Source: Austropuccinia psidii (lineage: Eukaryota > Basidiomycota > Pucciniomycetes > Pucciniales > Sphaerophragmiaceae). Taken from it: a stretch of DNA of 64,000 bases. Position 1 is the stretch's first letter. Each line of letters begins with the position of its first letter. The translations under genes and the position numbers were made by a program. The notes under the pieces were generated by a model. It saw nothing but the letters and a program-made list of their open reading frames with translations. It ran no database searches and was not told the origin of the DNA. This document shows, one piece after another, positions 35,463 to 46,371 of the stretch. Where the stretch lies: positions 57,641,569-57,705,568 of the forward strand of contig JALGQZ010000007.1 in NCBI GenBank assembly GCA_023105745.1, in the 5' to 3' direction.

Positions 35463-36275
35463 GGTGGGCTCCTGAACACCATAATACCCTGCCACTGTTG
35501 AGTGGCATCTCAATATCCCCACATTTTTTCAAAAAAAATTCTTTTTAATTTTATTTTCCTCTTGACCATTATCCTGGAAATCCTTCTTCAATTTTTCTTT
35601 GTCAAATTCAATTGAATCCCCCCTTCTTTCAAGTTTTGAGTAAGTATTCCACTTCAAAATATGCTTTTTCTTTCTTCTGATTCAATCAATCTTGTCCTTG
35701 GGGTATGGCCTTGGGATGTATCCCAAAATGATGGCCACTGAGCTCTTGTGCTCAAAAAATGATGCCCAATGAGTATATGAAGTGTACTCATTAGGCAAGG
35801 CTTAATCAAAATAAAATCTTGAATAATTCCTTCAAGGGGTCTTGTCCGCATTGTCCTTGAAAATTGCCTCAAACAGCCCTCTATAATGTTTTTGAGCTGT
35901 GGCCTCTTCTATGATGAATCTTGATAAAATTTGATTTTATGGCCTTTTGGGCCTTTTTGGGGTTCTTGGTGATTTTTTGTGATTTGATGATATATGGCCA
36001 TTTTGTCATTTTTTGTCTCTTGGGGTCCTACGGTCCGTGGGGGCTATTGGAGGCCCCCTGGGCCCAATTTTGCTGGGGACCCAGGGGTACCAAGGGGCCA
36101 AGAATTGGCTCAAAACCAAAAACTCACCACATATGGCCTGGACCCATTGATGGGGTCCAGGACCATCAAGATCCTGGCCTCCCCAAAGTTGCAGGGGAGG
36201 TCCTGGCTGATTAATTCAGCCCCAAAGGGGTATGAATTGTCACCTTAGAGGCTTTGAGGGGGGCATAATTGAGTT
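35463..36275. other. Element E 3' region upstream of the antisense gene
   Basis: Non-coding as far as I can see. It would hold the promoter of the plus-strand gene. Around 36020-36200 it is unusually rich in G/C for this window, with repeated GGCCCC/GGGGCC-like runs. Confidence 0.4.
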
Positions 36276-37599
36276 ATGGCCCCCATTTCCTTGAGGTCAA
36301 ATTTTCTTGATATGGAGTGGATTGATTCTGACGTCTTGACTCTTCTGCTTGCATATTCTTCAGTTATGAGTTCCAAACTGACTGAACTCACTGAATATTC
36401 TCCTTCTGCACCACCACCATCTGTTCTTTGTGGTTCTGGCATCTTAAGTCAATTATCTTCCCCCTCCATGGTGTCTTCTGGTCATTTTGATCCCTCCCAA
36501 ACCTATGATGGATTCAGATCAGTTGAAGTTCTTGATCCTGCCTGTACTGAATGTTTGGCCAAGGGTAAGGATTGTTTTCAACACTACAATCCCCAATCTT
36601 CAAAATTCCATTTTTGATTCATTGGAAAGAAACCATGTCATTGTACCGGGGTGAATTCTTCTAATGTCAGGAGGCATTTATGGAGTAGAAAGGATGGGCC
36701 TTTTTGGCAAGAATTCCCCATCTCTGAGGAACCTACTCCAGATGAAACTTCAGGATTTTCTCAATGTGAGTTATTTGCATATCTTGATTGAATTGGTACT
36801 GATATTTTGATGTAGTGACTGGCTCTAGGCAGAGGGATGTGGCAAGGTGGACTAATGTTGGAGGGCCAATTCCAGTTGGTGGTAGGCCCATATATTCCAG
36901 CTCAGAGGTCCCAATCTCAAGGACCAATACTGAAGGGGTAGTGAAGGTAGTGAAGAGAGTAAGAAGGATTGATGATTCCCCCACTGATCCAGATGCTGAA
37001 GGAAGTGATGAGTTGGATGGTGAAGAAGTTCAAGTTGCTACTCATTCAGTTGGCCATCCATCCAGCAATTCCTCTACTCAACCCCTTGCCAACAGATTTC
37101 AAAGCCAAGTAATTACCAGTACTCCCAGAACCTTCCAACCAATTCTCGCTTCCATTCCTACTACCATTCCTCCTCCTTCACCCAGTACTTCCCATTCTAG
37201 GCCTTACTTGAATCCAGCAGTGAGACCATCACCAGTTCAGCAATCCAGAAACTCACGCATAACCACCTCCCACCAACTCCAACCTGTGGCCAGCTCCAGA
37301 AGAAGAAGAGATGGATTGTCCCCTTTGCCGTTTCCGCCGCTCAAGTTTTTCAAAGAAGAGAATGTTGGCCTATCCGGGTTACCAGAGAATATCCCAACAT
37401 GGCTAGTGAAAACCAAGAAGCTGTGGCCATATTACTCAGGAGGTTTGATAGAAATAGCAGAGAGGTGATTATGTATGCCAATGACAGGACTATTCCAGGT
37501 ACTGCTTCTGAAGAAATGGCTGCAAAATTTTCCTGGTATGAAGATGAGTTGATAAATGATTTTAAGAGAACTTTTGATGAATTAGGTAGAGATAACTAG
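36276..37599 (+). pseudogene. Antisense gene of element E, Zn2Cys6-like cysteine pattern, decayed
   Basis: Two exons, 36276-36765 and 36816-37599, joined by a 50-bp intron (CAAT|GTGAGT...GATGTAG). The product would be about 420 residues. Exon 1 has C-x2-C-x6-C (CTECLAKGKDC). After 10 residues follows a second set with the same spacing, whose first Cys is Phe and whose second is a TGA stop (36615-36617); its third Cys remains in GKKPC. Together these match the spacing of fungal Zn2Cys6 clusters. Exon 2 is Pro/Ser-rich with acidic stretches, then suffers a frameshift near 37335 and ends with a helical segment (ASEEMAAKFSWYEDELINDF) before LGRDN-stop. From memory it resembles rust 'hypothetical proteins'. 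DNA binding is inference. Confidence 0.7.
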
Positions 37600-38333
37600 T
37601 TTCCTTATCCTTGTTTTTTTTTGGTTTGACTTCTATCCCCACTCTCATAAATACTAAAAAATGAAAAAATGATGGAACCTCCCAATACATGATTTGGGAA
37701 GGGATGCTGCTGCTTTAAAGAAATAAAAAGAAAACAAAATTATACAAGTAAAATAAAAGAAAGAAAATGAGAGAAAAAGAGAGTAAAGAAACAGAAATAA
37801 AGAAACTCCTGATGGTTTGTCCTTCTTGTGGTGAGCTGCTTGATTTTGGCCAAGAAATTTCTGAAAAGATGAGAACCAAGAATTTGATGCTCACAGAGTG
37901 GTCAAGGTAATGTTTTACAAGAAGTATAACCCTCAGGGATGCATACCAGGAGATGGAACTTACTTTAATAACTCCCACTCCCCACCAAGAAACATAAAAC
38001 TGAAATAAATTGCCATCACTGACTTCTGAAATGAATTGCCATAAATGACTTGAAGTAATGCATGTCTTGAATTATGATGATTGGCATAAATGAAATGATA
38101 AATCAAAAGAAAAGAAAAAGAAAGAAAGAAACATTTGGCCATATCTTGATAAGGTCCAAATGGAGGGTATTGATGTTTCATGCTTCCTGAACCTGTCCAA
38201 AGAATTGACAAGTGCTCACAAAGTGGCCAAGGTGATGCTTACAACAACATATGGGTATAATACCCCCTTAAAGGTGCATGCCAGGAGAGGAAATTACTTT
38301 CATAACCTCTTCTCCCCACCAAGCACCATAAAA
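37600..38333. other. Convergent spacer between antisense gene and pol (element E)
   Basis: Both genes end into this A-rich spacer (AAAGAAA/AAGAAAG runs at 37720-37800 and 38100-38130). Two related blocks about 320 bp apart read GGTCAAGGTAATGTTTTACAA (37900) and GGCCAAGGTGATGCTTACAA (38225). Each is followed by a similar GGGATGCATACCAGGAGATGG-like stretch, so the spacer contains a diverged tandem duplication. Confidence 0.5.
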
Positions 38334-39074
38334 TCAAACTCTTGAGGTATTTGGGCCAGGCTTGTCTGGATATAATGAATGAAAATCCTTGACAAGGTCT
38401 GGTGAGTTGTTAAGGTTGGAAGCTGGTTCCCAAGTGGTTCTTTCTGGGTCTTCACTGAATCCTTTCCACTCTACAAGATACCATAAATTACCTCTCTTGA
38501 GTTTTGAGTCCAGAACCTGAGCCACTTCCCATTCTTCTTGCTCCTCCACTAAGACCGGTGGTGGTGGCAATTGATGTCGATTTGGGATAGTTGAATGCTT
38601 CACTGGTTCTAATAAGGACACATGGAATACAAGGTGAACTGACTTCCATTTCTGAGGCAACTTGAGGTGATATGCATGGCTGCCAATCTTCTTCAGAACT
38701 TCAAAGGGTCCTAACCATTTTTCTGATATTTTCTTGGTGGGTCTTGTTGTCTTGATGTTCTTGGAAGCTAGCCATACTTTGTCCCCAGGTTGGAAATCAG
38801 GTGGAATTGCTCTATTTCTATCTGCATACTTCTTGAATCTCCTTATTTCTGGCTCTAATTCTTCTGTGAGAACTTGCTGTACTGATTGGAGTTTTGTTGA
38901 TAACTTTCCAGCAGGTGAATCTTGAGAAATATGGATTGAGTCAAAGCTGGGATTTCTTCCATAAATGGTGAAAAAAGGTGATTGCTTTGTTGATGAATGT
39001 TCTGCATTATTATAGGCAAATTCAGCCAGAGGGATCCAGATGTGCCAGTCATCTTGATGGTAACTGACATACAT
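38334..39074 (-). pseudogene. pol: Integrase C-terminus and chromodomain (element E)
   Basis: Carries the end of the integrase core (EFAYNNAEHSSTKQSPF) and a GPY-like module (KKISEKWLGPFEVLKKIGSHAY...HLVFHVSLLEP). A classical chromodomain follows: EWEVAQVLDSKLKRGNLWYL, then EWKGF and the TTWEP motif with its aromatic cage positions. Chromodomains recognise methylated histone tails and direct insertion to heterochromatin. It is in frame with the upstream fragment but cut off by a stop. Confidence 0.93.
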
Positions 39075-39191
39075 CCTAAGATACTGTTCTAGAATCTGAT
39101 TTACCCTCTCTGTCTGTCCATCTGTTTCAGGATGAAAAGCAGTTGAAAGATCTCTTGATATCTTGAGCTGCTGACATAACTGAGTCCAGAA

Positions 39192-39506
39192 TCATGAAAA
39201 AAATGAGGATCCTCTATCACTAACAATACTGACTGGAAGGCCATGCTTGGAAAATACATGACTAATGAAGATTTGAGCTAAGTCCGGAGCAGTGATTGTT
39301 CCATAAGTTGGAATGAAGATTTCCATTTTTGAAAACCTGTCCACAACTACTAGAATTGAGTCAAAGTTGTTTGACAATGGAAATTGAGTGATAAAGTCCA
39401 TTGATAAGGAGTTCCAAGGACCAGATGGAATTTGAAGAGGCTTAAGTAGTCCAAACTTCTTGTGATGAATGTTCTTGTTTCTTGAACATTGCTGACATGA
39501 GGACAC
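39192..39506 (-). pseudogene. pol: Integrase core, N-terminal part (element E)
   Basis: Contains the CQQC half of the zinc site at its start, then MDFITQFPLSNNFDSILVVVD with the first catalytic Asp and VSDRGSSF with the second. A TGA ends it at 39192. The Glu of the DDE triad would fall in the following region (ETDGQTERVN-type sequence around 39110), which is in the same frame. Confidence 0.9.
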
Positions 39507-39521
39507 ATAGTCCTTGACAAA

Positions 39522-39791
39522 TTAATTCATGCCAGCCCAATAAAAATCCCTCTTGATGAGCTTGAGGGTCTTCTCCTGGCCAGAATGGCCAGAAAAAGGT
39601 GAGTCATGACGCTTTTGAAGAATATTGAGTTGAAGTTCTTCATTGCTTGGGATTACCACTCTGTCTTTGAATAATAACAACTTGGCTTGAGGTTCAAGAG
39701 AATAATCTAAAACTGATTCACCTCTTTCTAGTTGCTTGAGTATTTCTTTATAGTCTTTGTCTTGCCATACTTTTTTTTTGAATCTTGTCAA
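39522..39791 (-). pseudogene. pol: RNase H/integrase linker and zinc-domain start (element E)
   Basis: Encodes the spacer after RNase H and the HH half of the integrase zinc domain (HDSPFSGHSGQEKTLKLIKRDFYWAGM), ending in a TAA. It is shifted by one frame from the RT/RNase H frame because of a run of nine T (nine A on the coding strand) at 39771-39779, a typical slippage site. Confidence 0.88.
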
Positions 39792-42036
39792 CTAAATCTG
39801 AAAATACTTCCACTTTCATTGAAAAGAATCTTGACTCTTGAATTCCATCTTGCTTGATTACTTGATGAAAATTTTGAGAATTCTTGCTGATGAAGTCCAC
39901 CCCCCTCTCTGGGTACACGCCGTCCTGATGTGACAAGGCATCTGGTAAAGTGGCCAGCCTGCCTGGGCGGTAAGTGATAGTGAAGTAAAATTCTGAAAGA
40001 AACTCAGCCCAACGGGCCTGACAGCGAGTAAGAACTTTGGAAGACATAAAATACTGCAAGGAAGAGTGGTCCATCAAGACCTCAAAATGATTGGAAAGAG
40101 AGAGAAGAAATGCTCTCTGGTGCTTGAGAGCCCAAACGATGCCAAGGAGCTCCTTGTCATGAATTTCATAGTTCAGCTCAGCTGGGAGAAGCTTGCGACT
40201 ATCAAATGCAATGGGATGCTTTCCTGAGTCATTCACCTGGCTCAGTACAGCACCCAAGGCATAATCAGAAGCATTAGTCTCTACAATAGTAGGTAGAGAG
40301 GGATTGAAATGAGATAAGATAGGAGCAGTAGTGAAAGCTTCTTTGAGTGATTGAAACTGGCTAAGAGCTTCCTCATTGAAGATGAAGGGAGAATCTTTTT
40401 TGAGGAGGGAAGTGAGAGAAGTGATTTTTTTAGAATAATTCTTTATGAAACAATGACAAAAGTTGGCAAAGCCAAGAAAAGATTGAAGGGCCTTGATGTT
40501 TTTGGGCTGAGGCCAATTGAGGATTTGCTGAACTTTTGAAGAATCCATCTTGAGGCCATCACTGGAAACAACATAGCCCAAGTATTCCACACTTGAGGCA
40601 TGGAATACACACTTGGAGGCTTTGGCAAACAAATTATTGTCCCTCAGTATTTGGAGGACAGAGGCCACATGTTTGACATGCTCCTCCTCAGAACTGGAAA
40701 AGACCATAATATCATCTAGATAAACCACAACAAACACATTCAAGAAATATGCAAAGATATCATTTACTAGATTATGGAAAGAAGCAGGAGCATTGGTCAA
40801 ACCAAATGGCATGACCAAATACTCATAACTACCATATTTGGTTCTAAAGGCAGTTAAGTGCTCATCCCCCTCTTTGATTCTCAAAAGGTTATATGCACCG
40901 CACAAGTCTATCTTGGAGAAGATAGTGGAACCGTTGAATATGGTAAGAAGCTGGTTCATAGGAGGAACAGGATGCCTGTTCTTCCTAGTAACAGCATTGA
41001 GTTTGCGGTAGTCAACACACAAACAAAGACCTCCATCCTTTTTATTAAAAAAAAGGACAGGTGCTCCTGTTGAAGAGGAGCTTGGTCTTATGAAACCTTT
41101 CTCTACATTCTCTGAAATGTAGGCCCATAGTGTTTCTGACTCTTGGTTTGATAATGAGTATATAACACCAATTGGAGGTAGAAGACCCTCCAATTTGATA
41201 TGATGATGACAGGCGCAGTGTGGAGGAAGTTTCTCTGCCTTCACCTTGGAGAATACATCCAAATATTGGTTATAAGCAGGAGGGACTACCTTCAACACAG
41301 TTTCAATTTCTTCTAGTTCTTCCTCCTCATCCCACTGCTCCTCCAGGGAGGCATGAAAAGAAAAAGGAGGAAGGTCCATATCCCCTTGAAAGAGATGAAG
41401 TGAAGATATAGAAACATCTTCTCCAAAATCTTTTATCTCTTTGAAGACTTCATGTCTTAATGGAAGTAATGACTGAGAGGGAATGATGGAAGGGATATGG
41501 ACAGAAGAAGGAAGGGAAGGTGTCTTAAGCTCACCAACCAGAGCAACACTGTTGACCACAGTGGCAAAGTCATTACTAGTAGAAGGAATAATACCACTAG
41601 AATTCTTATGACTTGAATCATAGGTGATCAATCCATTTTTCCAATCAATAATGGGATTAAAATGGTAAAGGAAATCATAGCCCAATATCAGGTCTTCTCC
41701 CTTTGGTGAATCTATGATAAAGAAGTCCCATTCGAAGCTTGGGAAGGAAGGCAAGTCAATTACCCACTTGGTATAATGGGTGATGAACAAGGCAGGGGAT
41801 TCATTAGAGTCCAGAATGAAAAGAGGAATCGCTTCAGGGAGCTCTGACAGAGTAAATGAGTACTTGAGAACAAAATTCTTTGCAATAAAGTAGTTTGTAG
41901 CACCAGAATCAATGAGAATACTATAAAAAATATCAGAGACAGAAGAGAAGATAAGAAACAATAAAGATTTCTTGACACTAGTATTCAGAGTGCACAATTG
42001 TGCTCTTGAAGGAAAGAAGTGAGAACCATTGAACAC
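39748..42036 (-). CDS. pol: Protease, reverse transcriptase and RNase H (element E)
   Basis: A 762-residue open frame. The protease active site reads LIDSGATNYFI (about residue 42-52). RT motifs are PVLFFNKKDGGLCLCVDYRKLN, FSKIDLCGAYNLLRI, LVMPFGLTNAPASFHNLVN and an intact YLDDIMVFS. RNase H has VETNASDYALGAVLSQ (first Asp replaced by Asn, usually ETDAS), HDKELLGIVWALKHQR and LMDHSSLQYF. Ile/Ser-rich spacers and an acidic region separate protease and RT. It is the least damaged part of E, but is cut off from Gag and integrase by stops and the A9 frameshift. Confidence 0.93.
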   Translation of the reverse strand: MFNGSHFFPSRAQLCTLNTSVKKSLLFLIFSSVSDIFYSILIDSGATNYFIAKNFVLKYSFTLSELPEAIPLFILDSNESPALFITHYTKWVIDLPSFPSFEWDFFIIDSPKGEDLILGYDFLYHFNPIIDWKNGLITYDSSHKNSSGIIPSTSNDFATVVNSVALVGELKTPSLPSSVHIPSIIPSQSLLPLRHEVFKEIKDFGEDVSISSLHLFQGDMDLPPFSFHASLEEQWDEEEELEEIETVLKVVPPAYNQYLDVFSKVKAEKLPPHCACHHHIKLEGLLPPIGVIYSLSNQESETLWAYISENVEKGFIRPSSSSTGAPVLFFNKKDGGLCLCVDYRKLNAVTRKNRHPVPPMNQLLTIFNGSTIFSKIDLCGAYNLLRIKEGDEHLTAFRTKYGSYEYLVMPFGLTNAPASFHNLVNDIFAYFLNVFVVVYLDDIMVFSSSEEEHVKHVASVLQILRDNNLFAKASKCVFHASSVEYLGYVVSSDGLKMDSSKVQQILNWPQPKNIKALQSFLGFANFCHCFIKNYSKKITSLTSLLKKDSPFIFNEEALSQFQSLKEAFTTAPILSHFNPSLPTIVETNASDYALGAVLSQVNDSGKHPIAFDSRKLLPAELNYEIHDKELLGIVWALKHQRAFLLSLSNHFEVLMDHSSLQYFMSSKVLTRCQARWAEFLSEFYFTITYRPGRLATLPDALSHQDGVYPERGVDFISKNSQNFHQVIKQDGIQESRFFSMKVEVFSDLVDKIQKKSMARQRL

Positions 42037-42050
42037 ATCATGATCCCCAC

Positions 42051-42461
42051 TCAGGCTTTTCCCTGCTTGCTAGGGAAGCCTTTTGATGATGACCCAGGCT
42101 TTTTCTGAGGTCTCTTGAAGAATTTTTCAATTGGGTGCTTTCCACCACAATAAGTACACAACCCCTCTTTAATCCTCCTCTCCTTTTCAGAACCAATTAA
42201 TTTATTGTCCTTATTGAGGAGAGCAGCATGAGGTTTGTCCTTTGAAGCTTGAAACTGCTTTCCCTTCTTGTTCTTCTTCTGGTGAGGCCTCTTTGAAGAT
42301 GAGCTTTGAGGAGGCCTAGATTGATCGGATCCATTGACAGGAGGCTTCTTCTCTTGATTGCCACCCTTTTCTTTTTGCCTCTCATTATATCTTGTGTCTA
42401 ATTCTAAAGTGACATCCATAAGTTCTTGAAGAGTATCGAAAGTTCCAGGGTGAGAAGCCAA
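42051..42461 (-). pseudogene. gag: Gag C-terminus with damaged zinc knuckle (element E)
   Basis: Basic, Lys/Ser-rich nucleocapsid region. The knuckle reads CTYCGGKHPIEKFFK. The spacing C-x2-C-x4-H-x4-C is kept except that the last Cys is Phe. The frame begins in the helical end of the capsid (TLQELMDVTLELDTRYNERQ). Confidence 0.88.
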
Positions 42462-42849
42462 CTGATCCAGTAATCTTTATTCCAATCCTCTTCTGTAAAC
42501 ATGGATATAAGCTCTTTCCCCCCAATCTCCAATTCTTGACATTAAGCTTCTGAAATCAGCAATGTACAAGGGATACATGACCACTTTCCCTCATCCTCAA
42601 ATTGTCCAACTCTTGTTCAGCTTTCCTGACTTCATTGGGGTCACCAAACAGAGTGAATAATTGAGATTTAAATAATGGCCAATTATTGAAGAGATAAGAA
42701 GGGTCTTCATTGGAGATATTTGAGAGATAGGGTTCAATCCACTTTCCAGCTCTACCAGTGAGAAAAGAAGTTGAGTAAAGAACTTTCTTCCTGTCAGAGA
42801 AGAAATTTGCTGGATAATTATGGAAGATTAATTGACAGGATTGGATAAA
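42462..42849 (-). pseudogene. gag: Decayed capsid core of element E
   Basis: Between the two open Gag pieces the capsid sequence continues but with stops and at least one frameshift. Recognisable pieces include KVLYSTSFLTGRAGKWIEPY near 42775 and LFGDPNEVRKAEQELDNL near 42620, a normal chromovirus capsid order. Confidence 0.75.
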
Positions 42850-43413
42850 TCATCTCAATTTATGAGCTTGAGTACCATCAAAAGAATCAGGTGCCTTCAT
42901 GGATGGAGTATTTAAAGCAGGGGCTTTGGAATTGTCCCTGGGAGCAGCTGCTTGAGTGAGTTGCCCCATGAATTGAGTCATCTGCTCCATCATCTTGAGG
43001 AGACTTGGATCAGTTTGAGAGACAAGAGGCTGACTAGAAAGGGCTAGATTAGAACCCTGAGGCACCTCTGGAGCATTTGCCAAGGCATCTGCCACTTCAG
43101 TCTCCCCAGCATCTTCCTCTTCCACAGACTCTTCCCCCTCTTCATCTTCAACTTCCCCTAATCTTGCTCTTGCACCTTCAGACATGCCAGGGTAGCCACC
43201 CAAAAGTCCAGAAAAGGATCTTGATATTCTAGATTTCATTCCACCTCTTCTTGAGGGTGCTGCTCCTTCCATTTGTGGTCCTCTGTCCAAGTTTGCACTC
43301 AGTTGATGAACTGATGGTGTGCGGTCAAGAGGAGCCCTTGCTGTAGGAGTGAGAACAGCTGGAATTTTTTGGGATCTAGTGTTCTTTGCTGGGGGACTAT
43401 GCTGAACTGGCAT
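42850..43413 (-). pseudogene. gag: Gag N-terminal part (element E)
   Basis: An ATG at 43413 starts 187 residues. A Pro/Ser/Arg-rich head (contains PLDRTPSVHQL) and a Gly/Arg segment come first, then an Asp/Glu-rich acidic patch. A helix MMEQMTQFMGQLTQAA follows, and the beginning of the capsid (APDSFDGTQAHKLR) runs into a stop where family members continue. From memory, this head matches Gag of rust chromoviruses. Confidence 0.88.
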
Positions 43414-44133
43414 TATGAACAGAAGTTGAATAAAAGAAACTTGATGTTATTGAGAACAGAAATCAAAACTTGGCCAAATCAATCACAATAAAATCTTGAT
43501 GAGTCTTGAGGAATCAATTCAATTCTTGAGGTGAAATCAACTTCAATCAACAATCAATCAATTCAATCAATAATCAACAATAAATCAAATTCAAATCAAA
43601 TATCAATAACCTTGAGCAAATCAACAATCAATCAATAAATAAATCAGTGTCTTCAATATGAAATCAAGGTCTTGAGGAATCAATCAATCAATTCAAAATC
43701 TTCAGAAATTAATTCAAATATCTTGATGAGTCAAAATCAATCAATAATCAAAATCGATTATTGAGGATCAAAAAAAAACTTGAGAATTCAAAGTCAATAA
43801 ATCCAATCCAAATGAAAAATCCTGAATCTCTGAATCAATAAACCCAATGAATCCCAATGAATAATCCAATCAATTAAACCAATCAATAACTCCTAAATAA
43901 GACTTGAATGAGAACACAGAAAAATTGATTTGATAAGATAAAATGAATTAAATGAAATTGTCAGTAATGATTAAAAAAGAAGAAAGAATCAATTTTCATA
44001 TAAATGAAATGAATGAGATGAAAATTGATGAGAGAGAAAGTCATAATAATTAAGAATCATAAGATAATTAAAAAGTCATAATTGATGAATGAGAGAAATG
44101 ATTATAAAAGAATAAAAAGAAAGAATAAATATG
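43414..44133 (-). repeat. Low-complexity leader of element E
   Basis: Between primer site and Gag start. Dense imperfect repeats of TTGATTGATT and CTTGAGG-type words on the coding strand (43440-43900), then A/T-rich sequence. No open frame. Confidence 0.6.
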
Positions 44134-44147
44134 AGTTAATTAATTTA
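44134..44147 (-). other. Self-priming primer-binding site, element E
   Basis: Coding-strand TAAATTAATTAACT lies one base after the 5' LTR. It is perfectly complementary (14 nt) to AGTTAATTAATTTA in the LTR (44511-44524), which sits about 25-28 bases after an ATATA motif, i.e. near the expected RNA 5' end. This is the arrangement of Tf1-type self-primed elements. Part of the match is helped by the TTAATTAA palindrome. Confidence 0.6.
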
Positions 44148-44148
44148 A

Positions 44149-44877
44149 TGTCACAGGGGCTCTTCAAAGTGAAGAGGGCCTGGCACTCAGTAAACTGGGA
44201 CTCACTTATGGAGGGCTCAAAGATATGGTAAGAAGGAATACACTTAAGAGTGCAAGAGATGAACTACTAAGATAAAGAATATAAGAAAGTAGCAACAAAA
44301 GAAATAAGAGTAAAGAATAGAAGAGCCAACCACAAACAAGTCCAAGTCCACTGTTTCAACCTGTCAGAATGAAAAGAGAAGGGTTAATAAGGATATGGCC
44401 ACCCAGCTCATACTGTACAGGCAAAGAGAGAAATGCAAAGACTAACTTAATATTAAATAAATATCATACCCAAAATAAGGATAAGAATATTCATAAAATA
44501 ATAAATAAACTAAATTAATTAACTGGTGAAAAGTCCCCAGGGGGGAGAAAGAGGGGCTGGTATATGTGAGAACCACCAGCCCTGATCCAGAGGAAGAATT
44601 TTCATGAGAGTATTGAATGATTGAATTGAGTCTGGCCAATACAGGTCCTGTACAAGAGGTGTGGTGTATTTGAGTGATCATACAGTTTAATGCTGGTGTA
44701 TTGAAACTGTATTGGGTGAATCCAACCTGTACAGATGTTGACAGGATGTATGAAGTACCAAGCTGTATGCATGTTTCAGCAAGGAAGATTGCTGATGCAG
44801 ATAGTGGATCTGCTGATTTGAGGTGTTTGAGTGGGTGTATTAATGAATACCCTTACCCCTGGTGAGTGCTTGTTATA
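44149..44877 (-). repeat. 5' LTR of element E
   Basis: Plus-strand TGTCACAGGGGC...GCTTGTTATA. It matches 34699-35443 with small indels. CA at the outer end has become TA. Flanked by TTACA. Confidence 0.88.
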
Positions 44878-44882
44878 TTACA

Positions 44883-46366
44883 TTCCAGAACTCTTCCATC
44901 ATTGGGGACCAGCACAAGCCTCAGCCATATGGGGTTATGAGCTCTTTATTGGAGTATTTTCAAAAGATGCCAACAAATAACAAAATATGTCGATAAATAA
45001 GAAATATATGTTCATTTTTAGTAAACACATGAGCTGAATAAGACTAACTTCTTGTTAATCCAAATAGCTTATATATATAAAACCTCACTTCAACATATCT
45101 GTCAATGTTCCAACCTTTTCATTCTCCTAAAATCCCCATCAGCCCCATTTTAAATAAGATAACTTTTCAAATTGCAGCCTCCTGCCCCATTAAATAACCA
45201 AAAACATGATGAAACACTCTCCCATGACCAAAAAACTTATGATACCCTGGTTGAGTACTTTCAGAATTCTCATTCAAAAAGGGAACTAGTTTCATGCATC
45301 AGCTTGCACATTACCATACAATCCACAAGTCATCCAGTTTTGCGAGTTGTTTCAACTTCGTATTTTCCAGTTTCAAACATTAATATCAACAACAATATAT
45401 ATATAACTGAAACCAAAAGATTCATTAATAGTGTGATATGTTTTCTGAGGAGAAAATCACAACAATTTTGTCTTATTAATAGCATCTGTAAAGTCTCTGA
45501 TCCATCTTGCAAGCTGAGCAATAGCTTTCTGATCTTATAAGCTTTGTATGTTGATTTTACTCTCCTACTAGATTGGCCTCATCACAATAATTACAAAGAA
45601 GTTGGTTTTGATGACTGACCCTTGATTATATGTGAAGAAGAAATAGAAGGTCACTGTGGATTGTATGAGATAAAAGTGATGTCATGTGGACTGATTGTAA
45701 TGATAAAAAACTTATTTCATGATATTTAGTATATTTTTTTTGCTGAAAATATAGTGACATGATAATAAAAATCTCCTAGCTTCATTAGATTTTTTTCCAG
45801 AGAAATAACTTCCTCAAGAGTTTGTGAAAGTAACTTGCCATTGTGACCAGTAAAGCCCATCAGCTCACATGGCCACAAACAAATTAATATTTTGAAATTG
45901 GGTATGATGTGAATAAGCCAATTTCAATGATCATATTACATACACTCACATACCACAGGATCTAAAATGGTGCAGCTCCACTAGCCTCATGTTGGAAGGG
46001 GAAAGGGCTCATGAACCAAGTGGGCCTCAGCATCACATTCTGTCCATGAGAGTTTGAATGTTTTTAAGCTGCAAGGGGCTGGTGGCATTCCCCTAATGAG
46101 TCCTGTGTGTATGTAGGCTTCAAAGGATTACCCCTGCATATGCTTTTGCCTTTGTGTGAATTTGTCACACTTACACATCCACATCATTGTGTGGCTTGCT
46201 CCACCTGTGTCACCTGGAAATTGTAAATACCACTCATGTTGAGAATATTCATAGCTACACAAATTTAGGCCTGCACTTTCTTTGGACTTTGTGTGAGTGT
46301 GTGACATTTACACACCTGCAGCATTTTATGGCTGGCTCCACTCATGTCACAGGCATGTGGTAAATC
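44883..46366. other. Unclassified DNA with a diverged tandem repeat
   Basis: No gene recognised; a 122-codon frame at 45172-45540 has no supporting features. From about 46110 to 46366 two units of roughly 125-130 bp resemble each other. Both hold TTTGTGTGA, then ACATTTACACA/ACACTTACACA, then GGCTGGCTCCACTCATGTCAC / GGCTTGCTCCACCTGTGTCAC, then GGTAAATCCCCCTTGT / TGTAAATACCACTCATGT. Confidence 0.45.
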
Positions 46367-46371
46367 CCCCT

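Larger units (their letters stand above)
34699..44877 (-). mobile_element. Element E: chromovirus of Tf1/sushi type with antisense gene
   Basis: Two LTRs of about 0.73-0.75 kb enclose gag, protease-RT-RNase H and integrase-chromodomain on the minus strand. Between integrase and the 3' LTR are 2.9 kb holding a plus-strand gene. There is no tRNA-type primer site; instead the bases after the 5' LTR are complementary to an LTR segment, as in self-primed elements. It is broken by several stops and by one A9-run frameshift. The outer LTR bases have also decayed (TG to TT on the left, CA to TA on the right). Confidence 0.92.

Noticed and set aside
45172..45540. 122-codon open frame on the + strand
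   Set aside because: Biased composition, no motif, isolated in decayed DNA; it fits chance in a G-poor strand.
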